Shown: positions 42,169 through 49,612 of the stretch, piece by piece | How the letters are laid out: every line of letters starts with the position of its first letter | Numbering within the stretch: position 1 is the first letter of the stretch | Source: Chloroflexota bacterium | Lineage (GTDB): Bacteria > Chloroflexota > Anaerolineae > Anaerolineales > Villigracilaceae | DNA: 64,000 nt | Direction: 5' to 3' | NCBI GenBank assembly: GCA_013388855.1 | Contig: JACAEM010000013.1 | Span: 62,001-126,000 of the forward strand | Position numbers and translations under genes: made by a program | The notes under the pieces: generated by a model | Told to the model about the DNA's origin: nothing | Databases searched by the model: none | Seen by the model: the letters and a program-made list of their open reading frames with translations, nothing else

Positions 42169-42875
42169 GAGAAGATCGTTATCTCTTGAATGGATTTTCT
42201 TTCTCTTGCATCAGGAATCTCCATTGGGTACCCAATAAAAAACATGGCTTGTGGTTCCCATGTTTCAGGTAATTTCAACGTGCGGAGAATCACATCTTGC
42301 ACAAACAAGGGCCAACATGCCCACACACCGCCCAGCCCCTCGGTGTGGGCGGCAAGCAGAAGCTGCAATCCTGCCGCGGCAACGGATTGGATTGCCATCG
42401 TCCGCTCGGCTTGCTGGCGTTTCTCGTCAGGGTATACATCTATTTCGCTCATATCGAGACAGAGCAAAATGGAAGTGGGCGCGGAGGTAATTCGCTCTTT
42501 CGAGCGTTTGATCTGGGTTTGTATTTTTTCAGGGGGAAGACCATCGCGAGTCAGGTCGCGTTCAAACTCAATTGCCATGGCATCTGCAAGGTATTGCCTG
42601 ACGGATGGGTCGGTCAATACCGCGAATCGCCACGGCTGGCGGTTGTGCGCGGAGGGGGCAAAGGTTGCGGTGGTGAGGATTCTTTGGATAACGGACTCAG
42701 ACACCGGGTCTGGTTTGAAACGCCGGATTGAGCGGCGAGTCCGTAAAAAATGGTGCAGGTCAATCGTGTTCGTCGAAGTGTGTTGGCTTGATCCGGAAAA
42801 TGATCCGCCGTTGTCCCGGGCGGTGGGTCCAGGGTTTGTCATCGTATCGAATGGATAATTTGTTGATGTGCTCAT
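42165..42875 (-). CDS. Nitroreductase family, FbiB C-terminal-like (dehydro-F420-0 reductase candidate)
   Basis: A 236-aa FMN-type nitroreductase. The domain starts near 38 with IDLHHFLRTRRSIRRFKPDPV, and FAPSAHNRQPWRFAVL and GGVWACWPLFV are family motifs. In actinobacterial FbiB a C-terminal domain of this kind reduces dehydro-F420-0; here it is a separate gene beside cofD, so the same role is inferred. The ATG at 42875 (AAAAGG upstream) gives a 116-base overlap with the PPOX gene. ATG 42842 is an alternative. The stop overlaps cofD by 4 bases. Confidence 0.85.
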   Translation of the reverse strand: MSTSTNYPFDTMTNPGPTARDNGGSFSGSSQHTSTNTIDLHHFLRTRRSIRRFKPDPVSESVIQRILTTATFAPSAHNRQPWRFAVLTDPSVRQYLADAMAIEFERDLTRDGLPPEKIQTQIKRSKERITSAPTSILLCLDMSEIDVYPDEKRQQAERTMAIQSVAAAGLQLLLAAHTEGLGGVWACWPLFVQDVILRTLKLPETWEPQAMFFIGYPMEIPDARERKSIQEITIFS

Positions 42876-43152
42876 CTGCGCCTTTTGTTGTGTAGCTTAC
42901 AACTTCGCCGCGAATGCCGAGATAGCGATAGCGATTATTGGGGTCTTGAATGGCCATCGCCACCTGCGGACGAGCCTTCATGTTCCTGTCCTTGACGCGT
43001 CCCTCATTGGTATTGATAAGGATGTGTTCACCATCAATATCAAACCATACAGGCGTGACTTGTGGTGAACCATCGGGCATGATGGTCGCCAAATACAGCA
43101 GGGCTTTTGTATTTTCGTTGAGCAGGTCGAGAAAATCTTTGGGAAAGGTCAT
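42760..43152 (-). CDS. PPOX-class F420-dependent oxidoreductase-like protein
   Basis: A 130-aa split beta-barrel protein of the pyridoxamine-phosphate-oxidase-like, F420-binding class. Motifs are LYLATIMPDGSPQVTPVWFDIDGEHILINTNEGRVKDRNMK (in pieces, about 18-58) and VAMAIQDPNNRYRYLGIRGEVV. The family reduces or binds F420 and acts on varied small molecules. The ATG at 43152 overlaps the pyrophosphatase-like stop by ATGA; the frame is open further upstream without homology. Its 3' end overlaps the nitroreductase start. Confidence 0.9.
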   Translation of the reverse strand: MTFPKDFLDLLNENTKALLYLATIMPDGSPQVTPVWFDIDGEHILINTNEGRVKDRNMKARPQVAMAIQDPNNRYRYLGIRGEVVSYTTKGADEHINKLSIRYDDKPWTHRPGQRRIIFRIKPTHFDEHD

Positions 43153-43508
43153 CTTGTTGCCAGCGGGTTTGATATGAAAAGTGTTGCCATTTCTCTGTTG
43201 AAATTCCGGATGATCTGAACGTCTGCGTTTGTGCATCCAAGCAGTAGTTTGATCTCCGCATCGCGCTTAATCCTATCAAATGTGCATAAGATTCCTGTTA
43301 GCGTTTTTGATTCGAGTGAGCCAAACCAGACATCAACCCCATCGCCATCGCCTGCGGATGTCCCTTCAAGATAGCCATAATCAAGCGGATAGATGAGTTC
43401 AGGGCAGCGTGGGTGTGGTTTTCCTTTGGGACGGTCAAGAACGGTCGGGTTGGTCTGGAGCAGATCCATCATCTGTTGCCAAAATAGAGTGTCAGGTTCC
43501 ATGTCCAT
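43149..43508 (-). CDS. Small inorganic-pyrophosphatase-like protein
   Basis: A 119-aa protein resembling a shortened family I pyrophosphatase: LDRPKGKPHPRCPELIYPLDYGYLEG mirrors the DRP-x-K and YP-x-x-YG-F elements (about 24-49). AGDGDGVDVW replaces the usual DGDPLDV metal motif, with Gly in place of Pro. DAEIKLLLGC takes the place of DDKII. Typical enzymes are about 175 aa, so activity is uncertain. Lying inside the F420 operon, it could remove the PPi released by CofC. It overlaps the PPOX gene by ATGA. Confidence 0.75.
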   Translation of the reverse strand: MDMEPDTLFWQQMMDLLQTNPTVLDRPKGKPHPRCPELIYPLDYGYLEGTSAGDGDGVDVWFGSLESKTLTGILCTFDRIKRDAEIKLLLGCTNADVQIIRNFNREMATLFISNPLATR

Positions 43509-43524
43509 ATTCAGGCTCCGGGTC

Positions 43525-44295
43525 TTAACGGAAGAGGTCTTGTTCTTTGGGACGAATCAATTCATTCAAGGCTGCCTCACGCAATTCATATGGAAAACCG
43601 CGCACATGGATAACCGGCGTTCCCTCCGCGGCCTGCCCCATCATGAGCGAAGCCGCCGCGGCGAGTTCGTCGGCTGCACCAATCTGAGTGACGCGCAAAG
43701 TGTAGCCAAAAAGATCGGGATGACCGCGCAGATCGACCATTCCCGGCAGTCCCGCGATGCCGATGGCAATTCCAACTGTCCCATTACGCCATGCGCGTCC
43801 GTGCGAATCGATGATTAGGATACCAATCCTTTTTCCGGTTTTAACTTGGATTTCATCCCGCATCTTCCTCGCCGACCGGTCCGGATCCGTTGGAAGAAGC
43901 AACACCCACTCCTCGACGGAGTCGCCCGCCCCCGCCACGTTCGAGTGGTCGATGCCTGCATTCGCGCAGACGAAACCAAGCCGGTGCTCGACAATGATCG
44001 CACCCGGTCGAGTACGCAGGACTTCATTACTTTCCTGCAACATCAATTCGACCACGCGCGGGTCCTTCTCCGTTTGTTTTGCGAGTTCGATGGCGCGTGC
44101 GGACGGAGTGACCGTCACCAAATTGATTGCACGCCCCTCCGCTTTGCTGACGATTTTCTGCGCAAGGACGAGAATGTCGTCATCTTCAAGTGTAATTCGG
44201 GAATCTTGCAAAGATGCAACAATAATATCCGCCAAGTTGTCATCTCGGCGGATAAGGGGGATGTTAATCAGCGGCGTGAGTATGAGCGATGACAC
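43525..44295 (-). CDS. cofE: F420-0:gamma-glutamyl ligase CofE
   Basis: This 256-aa enzyme adds L-glutamate residues to F420-0 with GTP. Motifs are LTPLINIPLIRRDDNLADII at the N-terminus, DDDILVLAQKIVSKAEGR, VCANAGIDHSNV, IIDSHGRAWRNGTVGIAIGIAG, and DLFGYTLRVTQIGAADELAAAASLMMGQA. The frame opens upstream inside npdG; the GTG at 44295, one base past the npdG stop, is the fitting start. It is a stand-alone CofE, unlike actinobacterial FbiB, where it is fused to a nitroreductase domain. Confidence 0.93.
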   Translation of the reverse strand: MSSLILTPLINIPLIRRDDNLADIIVASLQDSRITLEDDDILVLAQKIVSKAEGRAINLVTVTPSARAIELAKQTEKDPRVVELMLQESNEVLRTRPGAIIVEHRLGFVCANAGIDHSNVAGAGDSVEEWVLLLPTDPDRSARKMRDEIQVKTGKRIGILIIDSHGRAWRNGTVGIAIGIAGLPGMVDLRGHPDLFGYTLRVTQIGAADELAAAASLMMGQAAEGTPVIHVRGFPYELREAALNELIRPKEQDLFR

Positions 44296-44296
44296 T

Positions 44297-44980
44297 TTAT
44301 TCTTTGCGCGGAACACCCGTGATCTTGATGCCCGAGTGTTTGGAGCCATACTGTTTGTTGATGTTAATGAGCACACTGGTCAATCCTTCGACCACAACCG
44401 AGTTTTCAATGGGACCCGCATCCCAGCCGGTCAGCCCGGCGGCTTCGACCAGGGTTAACGCCTCGGCGCGTGCATCCTTGCTGGAGCCAGTGACCAGGAC
44501 GTCACAGTCGATATCCTCATCGGTCAGCAAGTGTTCGTGCGATATGGTCTGGAAGGCGGCCACGACCTCCACACCTGCGCCAAGAATCTCTTTTGCCTCC
44601 TGCGCCGCGGAACCGGCAGGAGGCATCTGCACCTTGGTCACTTTGGGCGGTACGAGCGGCGCGGTGACATCGATCAGGATTTTCCCCTGGAGTACATTCT
44701 TCACACTTTCCAGCGTGTCGCGATGGGCGGCATACGGTACGGTCAACACCACGATATTCGCCTGTTCCGCAGCTTCCCGATTGCTCATTCCCACCACGGA
44801 TGTGGAGCCTTCCAGCAGTTCCATGATCTCCGATGCCGCAGTCACGGCTCTTTCAGAGGAACGCGACCCGATCAACACACGGTAACCAGCCTTTGCCCAG
44901 CGATAGGCAAGTCCTTTGCCTTCCTTGCCTGTGCCGCCGAGCACGGCGATGGCCACCATCAACGGTTTTTTCTCTTCCAT
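44297..44980 (-). CDS. npdG: NADPH:F420 oxidoreductase
   Basis: A 227-aa enzyme moving hydride between NADP(H) and F420. The Rossmann start AIAVLGGTGKEGKGLAYRWAKAGY (about 10-33, in pieces) with SRSSERA marks NADP preference. NIVVLTVPYAAHRDTL and LIDVTAPLVPP follow. C-terminal GWDAGPIENSVVVEGLTSVLININ binds the deazaflavin. The start ATG 44980 has GGAGAA upstream. It lies directly before cofE, so synthesis and reduction of F420 are co-expressed. Confidence 0.93.
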   Translation of the reverse strand: MEEKKPLMVAIAVLGGTGKEGKGLAYRWAKAGYRVLIGSRSSERAVTAASEIMELLEGSTSVVGMSNREAAEQANIVVLTVPYAAHRDTLESVKNVLQGKILIDVTAPLVPPKVTKVQMPPAGSAAQEAKEILGAGVEVVAAFQTISHEHLLTDEDIDCDVLVTGSSKDARAEALTLVEAAGLTGWDAGPIENSVVVEGLTSVLININKQYGSKHSGIKITGVPRKE

Positions 44981-44991
44981 GAAATTCTCCT

Positions 44992-46335
44992 CTACAAAAC
45001 CTTTGCTACTTCCTTGTTGTATCTTTCCCAGACCTTTGGCGCGATCTCACGGGCTTGAGCCGAGATTTCCTTTTCGTCAAGTGTCAGCAATGTACGGTCT
45101 TTCATCAGAATTTTTCCCGCCACAATGGTTGTGGTGACCATGCTTTGCTGGACGCCAAAGATAATATGCCACGGCAGGTTGCCGGCAGTCAAAGGGGTGT
45201 TGGGCTGATAGTCCACAAAAATGATATCAGCGAACGCGCCGGGGACAAACTGCCCGATGGGCGCGGATGGAAAGAAGACATTCGCCAGCGCGGCATTGTT
45301 GTAGACCTCCATCTGTTGAACATCATACCCGTTCATGCGGCGCGGGTCACGGTGGTGGACCTTGTGAAGAAGATATGCGGCTTTCCATTCCTCCCACATG
45401 GCGTTGGAGAAGCCATCATTTCCAAGACAAACCCTGACCCCGGCGCGCATCATCGATTCGACTGGCGCCACGCCAACGCCGTTGTTCATGTTCGAACGCG
45501 GCTGGTGCGAGAGCCATGTTCCGGTTTCGACGAGCAATTGGATCTCGCGCGCATCGAAGTGGACTCCGTGCGCGGTGATGGTTTTTGGCCCAAGGATGCC
45601 ATGCCTGTGCAGGCGGTCGATCACGCGCAGCCCGGTCTTGCCGAGGCTGTCATATTCGTCTGATTCATGCTCGGCGGTGTGGATGTGAAAACCCACATCG
45701 TCTGGCACAGATTGGCGGCACAACGCCAAGGATGAGTCTGAAAGTGTAAGGCTGGCGTGCAGACCGAATGTCCCGGCAAGAAGCGGGCTTTTCGTCCGCT
45801 TGAGGAAGCGGAGGTTTTCCTCGATGCCGGTTTTCATCTTCGCTTCGCCGTCACGGTCGGTTACTTCATAGCACAAGACTGCCCGCAGCCCGGCTCTCTC
45901 AACTTCTTCCGCGATAATGTCGAGTGAGCCATCGATGGCGTTGGGCGAGGCGTGGTGGTCGATGAGAGTCGTCGTACCATGTTTGATCGCGTCTACAAGA
46001 CAGGGAAGCACCGAATATCGGATGCTTTCCGCGTCGAGCGAGCGGTCAAGGGGCCACCATAATTTTTTGAGGATCTCAGGGAAGTCCTTGGGTGCGGGGC
46101 CGGGGATTACCATGCCGCGCGCATAGGCGCCATAGAAGTGTGTGTGGGCGCAGATATTGCCAGGCATGACGTATTGCCCGCGCGCATCCAGTTTTTCTTC
46201 GCCTGAATATTTGACACTCAGGTCTGTTGTGGATCCAATCTCCTTGATGCGGTCATTCTCGATCAGAAGAGCGCCGTTTTCAAGAACACGATTCTCCGAT
46301 TCCCACGTAATGAGGGTTGCATTGATGATGAGCAT
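44992..46335 (-). CDS. ssnA: SsnA-like amidohydrolase (selenium metabolism-associated)
   Basis: A 447-aa metal-dependent amidohydrolase. Metal ligands are in PGNICAHTHFYGAYARGM, GFHIHTAEH, ITAHGVHFD and CLGNDGFSNAMWEEWK. The segments LWWPLDRSL, GTTTLIDHHASPNAIDGSLD and LCYEVTDRDGEA match the SsnA group as I remember it, rather than TrzA/MtaD deaminases. SsnA accompanies selenium-dependent molybdenum hydroxylases in other bacteria; no such hydroxylase is in this window. The stop of the NACHT gene lies one base upstream of its ATG and npdG follows 11 bases later. The substrate is unknown. Confidence 0.8.
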   Translation of the reverse strand: MLIINATLITWESENRVLENGALLIENDRIKEIGSTTDLSVKYSGEEKLDARGQYVMPGNICAHTHFYGAYARGMVIPGPAPKDFPEILKKLWWPLDRSLDAESIRYSVLPCLVDAIKHGTTTLIDHHASPNAIDGSLDIIAEEVERAGLRAVLCYEVTDRDGEAKMKTGIEENLRFLKRTKSPLLAGTFGLHASLTLSDSSLALCRQSVPDDVGFHIHTAEHESDEYDSLGKTGLRVIDRLHRHGILGPKTITAHGVHFDAREIQLLVETGTWLSHQPRSNMNNGVGVAPVESMMRAGVRVCLGNDGFSNAMWEEWKAAYLLHKVHHRDPRRMNGYDVQQMEVYNNAALANVFFPSAPIGQFVPGAFADIIFVDYQPNTPLTAGNLPWHIIFGVQQSMVTTTIVAGKILMKDRTLLTLDEKEISAQAREIAPKVWERYNKEVAKVL

Positions 46336-46336
46336 G

Positions 46337-48895
46337 TCAGCCTACGCCAAATTGGTTTGGGTGTGGTAATTTCATACCGTTTGCGCCGATCTCTTCGATG
46401 GCGTAGAATGCCGCCTCGCGTACTTCGGGGTCTTCGCCATACACGGCGTTGTACAGTGCGCCGATAACTCCCTCGTTTGCCGAGCGTTTGAGATAGGGCA
46501 GGGCAGCCAGGCGTTGTTCCGTGTCGCCCATTTTGAAGGCGGTCAGCAGGAGATCGGTCGCCGGTCCGCCGCGCGGGATGCCGACGCCCTGTTTTCCGGC
46601 AAACTCGATCAGCCACGCGGACTCTGAAGGTGCGGGAAGTTTGCGCGGTACACGCGGGTCAATGACTGCCATTTGCTCGAGATATTGCGCCGCGAGATTA
46701 CGCACCGCCCATTGGTCGTCCTCCACCTGCATATGCTGGAGTATCTCGGTTGCCCAAGGCTGCCGGACATGAGCAAGTCCGTGCACCACGGCGCGGCGCA
46801 GCATGATGTCGGCAAGGGTCGCGCCCTCCTTGAGCATGGCATGTCCCTCGGTCGGATCGTTCGCCATGGCTTCTGCAGCGGCGCGCCGGAGTTCTTCGTC
46901 GCCCTGGAGAAGGGCGCGTGCAACCGTTTCGATGGATTTCTCCGTACCAATGGCAACCAATGCCAGACAGGCTGCACGCCTCACCGCCCCCACCGGAGCC
47001 TGCAATATTTCTTCGAGCATGTCCACCGCCTTGGCGTCTTTCAAGGCGCCGCTGCCCAACGCCGCGAGTGGAAGGAGATCGAAAGAGCGCGAACCGAGCA
47101 ATTGCCGGAAGAGGGCCGCCGCGCCCGGGTCATTGCTGGTTACGAATGCCGCCATAGCCTGTCCGCGAAGCGCCAGCGGCTGTCCCTCCGCCTGCAGGAT
47201 GTTCAGCAAACTGGCAAAAACCTTGCCGCGCCATGCGGCTTCCCTGGGAGCATCGCGGAGCCAGCGCGCGACAGTAAACACCTGTGTGTGCAGCGGAAGG
47301 TCGGATTCTTTCAACAGAATGTCCACCACAGCGGTCGCATCACCGCGTGCCGCGAGATAACGAAGGGAAAGGGTCTTTCCGTTCCATTCCGGCTGAGCGA
47401 GCAGAGTCGTGTCGGCATCATTGTCGCCGATTGCCTGGCCTGCCAGATACCCATTAAGGACGGGATGCAGGAAGCGCATCCTGTTGTTCGGATGCGAGAT
47501 GAGCAAACCGCTTTCCACCATCTTGCTCAACAAGCCAAAGGTGGGAACAACCTCCCCTGCCTTCGATTTTTTGATGCGTATCTTTTGCGAATCGGTGGGA
47601 GGAACCGGTTTTCCATCCGGCGATTCTGAAGCGGTTTCCGCGCTTTCAATGGATTTGTCGTCCACAATATCGTACTGTTTTACCCATGCACGCGCCTTGC
47701 GCGGGTCAAAGATCGGTTGTGCTGTGAGGATTACCTGCATCGCCAGCAATTCCAGCGCCGCGACGGGGGTCCCGCTCGGAGCGACCCGGCGAACATGGGT
47801 GGCAATGGCATCCAACACGCGCGGCCCCAGACTGTCACCGGCGTACGCGCCCCAGACTTTCAGAGTCAACTCAAAGGGAGTCAGACCCGTGTTGTCGGTC
47901 ATCAGCCAGGAATTGAGCAGGATGGGATCCATCTGCACGGCATGCGATTGCGCCCAAGCCTCCATCGCGACCGTTTGCGACCACAACTCACCCCACTGCT
48001 GGATGAAACGCGCGTTCTGTTTGGCGTCCCATGCCGCAATGGCGAGCGGATTGAAGCCGAGACCGAGAAGGCCGTTCAAATGACCAACGCAGGCAGTGGT
48101 CACAATTTTCGATTTCGGATATGCCTGCATCAGGCTCTTAAACCACTCCACGACCTGTCCCTGCCCTTCGGGGTCGAGTTCATCAAAACCATCAACCAAC
48201 AACAACGCTTGTCCATTCTTGAAAGTCTGCTGAATGAACCCCGGAAGCCGCCCCAGATCGAACATGGGCGCATGTTCACTGGCCGCGTGTATGACGATAT
48301 TGACAGGGTCTTTTGACGGATCGTGAGGGAGCTGCAAATCTGCGACGTGATAAAGATACGGCACCGCGTCCATTTCCCCGCTCGTCTCCAGCCGGACCTT
48401 GAGGTTGGCAGCCATCGAAGCGAGATGAGCGAGGGCGACAGTCTTTCCCATGCCCGCCGCGCCGACGATGACGAGATTCGTCCCGCCTGCAACGGCATCT
48501 GATAGACTCAAAGTCGGCGCATGATAGACAGCGGCAAGTTCGGGCCAGGCAGGCATATAGGGCAGGGTCTGCGAGATCACATCCTCCTGCAGCCCCACCA
48601 CGCCCGGCTCCACGCGCGCTGGAGGGGCCATCAGGCGCGGCTCTTGTATGATTTCGCCCAGCGCAAATAAAGGCGCGGCGAGGTGCATACCCTGTGCGCG
48701 TCGCAACGTGATGCGGCGGTGATTGTCCTCCAACCCGCTTGTGCGCCGAACTTGCGCGGCCTCGCGCTGCTCCCTCATATTCTCGCGAATCTGGTTGAGT
48801 AGCGGACGGATTTTCCCCATCAAGTAATAGAATGCGATCCCAGTTACGAAACCGACGAAGAAGGCAAACGGATAGATATGAAAGTCAATTTGCAT
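46337..48895 (-). CDS. Membrane-anchored NACHT ATPase with HEAT repeats
   Basis: An 852-aa STAND-type NTPase. An N-terminal helix (about 8-27) anchors it, followed by a basic linker. The NACHT-like NTPase has Walker A VGAAGMGKT at 144-152 and Walker B ALLLVDGFDELD at 230-241. A middle region (about 270-500) is helical. The C-terminal part (about 505-845) is HEAT-like repeats (LRYLAARGDATAVVDIL, AVRRAACLALVAIG, EVREAAFYAIEEIG). No effector domain is visible. STAND proteins sense a signal through the repeats and oligomerise. It overlaps the zinc-ribbon gene by 11 bases. Confidence 0.85.
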   Translation of the reverse strand: MQIDFHIYPFAFFVGFVTGIAFYYLMGKIRPLLNQIRENMREQREAAQVRRTSGLEDNHRRITLRRAQGMHLAAPLFALGEIIQEPRLMAPPARVEPGVVGLQEDVISQTLPYMPAWPELAAVYHAPTLSLSDAVAGGTNLVIVGAAGMGKTVALAHLASMAANLKVRLETSGEMDAVPYLYHVADLQLPHDPSKDPVNIVIHAASEHAPMFDLGRLPGFIQQTFKNGQALLLVDGFDELDPEGQGQVVEWFKSLMQAYPKSKIVTTACVGHLNGLLGLGFNPLAIAAWDAKQNARFIQQWGELWSQTVAMEAWAQSHAVQMDPILLNSWLMTDNTGLTPFELTLKVWGAYAGDSLGPRVLDAIATHVRRVAPSGTPVAALELLAMQVILTAQPIFDPRKARAWVKQYDIVDDKSIESAETASESPDGKPVPPTDSQKIRIKKSKAGEVVPTFGLLSKMVESGLLISHPNNRMRFLHPVLNGYLAGQAIGDNDADTTLLAQPEWNGKTLSLRYLAARGDATAVVDILLKESDLPLHTQVFTVARWLRDAPREAAWRGKVFASLLNILQAEGQPLALRGQAMAAFVTSNDPGAAALFRQLLGSRSFDLLPLAALGSGALKDAKAVDMLEEILQAPVGAVRRAACLALVAIGTEKSIETVARALLQGDEELRRAAAEAMANDPTEGHAMLKEGATLADIMLRRAVVHGLAHVRQPWATEILQHMQVEDDQWAVRNLAAQYLEQMAVIDPRVPRKLPAPSESAWLIEFAGKQGVGIPRGGPATDLLLTAFKMGDTEQRLAALPYLKRSANEGVIGALYNAVYGEDPEVREAAFYAIEEIGANGMKLPHPNQFGVG

Positions 48896-49586
48896 ACAGA
48901 ATCCGTCCGCAGGTAGGGCAATGAAATAGTTGACTGGTCGAACGTGCGTTTTGTTGTTGCGAGGATGTCAATGTGGTGCCGCACGCCGCGCAGGAGTTGT
49001 CGTTGATGGTTGTAACGGCGATGCCGCGTCTTTGCTGGCGGAGCTGGTCGTAGATTCCAACCATCTGAGCGGCGAGATTGCTCATGACGGCTTTGCGTTC
49101 GGCGTCGAGCCGTTCGCGTTCTTTGTGAAGAGATTCGCTTTCCCTGGTGAGGTCGCGACTTTGATCGCCCCTGCTGGCGCGTACACGTTCCAATTCAGAA
49201 CGCGCGGATTGCATCTCGGACTCCGCGGCTTCCATTACAAGCATGGCTTCCAGTTCGCGCTCTTCAAGTGTCTCGAGGTAGCGTTTCAACGAAGCGACAT
49301 CCTTTTGCAGATCCTGTAATTCTTTGGGGTTATGAACAAGTCCACCGTACAGACTGGCTTCGGTCTGTTCGATCTTGATGCGCTGTTTCTCGACCTCCGC
49401 CTCTGTGAGTTTTACTGCACGCTCCGCATCCTTGAATTTCTTTTCAGAGAGGTTATATCGTTCAATTGAAGCCCTGAGTTCGATATCGTTCTCCAGGGCT
49501 TCCTGAATTGCCTTCAGACGGGCCTGGATCTGATCGATCTGGCTGTCCACTTGTTGAAGACGATACAATCCCAGCGCCGCGCTCAT
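48885..49586 (-). CDS. Coiled-coil protein with C4 zinc ribbon
   Basis: A 233-aa protein. A long coiled coil (about 5-185) precedes a C4 zinc ribbon with Cys199, Cys202 (CAACGTTL), Cys223 and Cys226 (HCPTCGRIL). This is the DUF164/C4-type zinc ribbon family related to proteins that help ribosome- or nucleic-acid-linked processes; the exact role is open. A TATAAT lies 9 bases upstream of the ATG. It leads the run NACHT-ssnA-npdG-F420 genes. Confidence 0.88.
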   Translation of the reverse strand: MSAALGLYRLQQVDSQIDQIQARLKAIQEALENDIELRASIERYNLSEKKFKDAERAVKLTEAEVEKQRIKIEQTEASLYGGLVHNPKELQDLQKDVASLKRYLETLEERELEAMLVMEAAESEMQSARSELERVRASRGDQSRDLTRESESLHKERERLDAERKAVMSNLAAQMVGIYDQLRQQRRGIAVTTINDNSCAACGTTLTSSQQQNARSTSQLFHCPTCGRILYAN

Positions 49587-49595
49587 GGTTTGGTT

Positions 49596-49601
49596 ATTAT
49601 A
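49596..49601 (-). promoter_or_regulatory. TATAAT -10 box before the zinc-ribbon gene
   Basis: The minus-strand TATAAT ends 9 bases before the ATG at 49586, so the transcript would be leaderless or have a leader of only a few bases. It is a likely promoter for the long downstream run. Confidence 0.55.
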
Positions 49602-49612
49602 TACGAACTCCC

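Noticed and set aside
46673-47629. Plus-strand open frame of 318 codons
   Set aside because: It is a shadow of the NACHT-HEAT gene, whose protein has clear motifs throughout.
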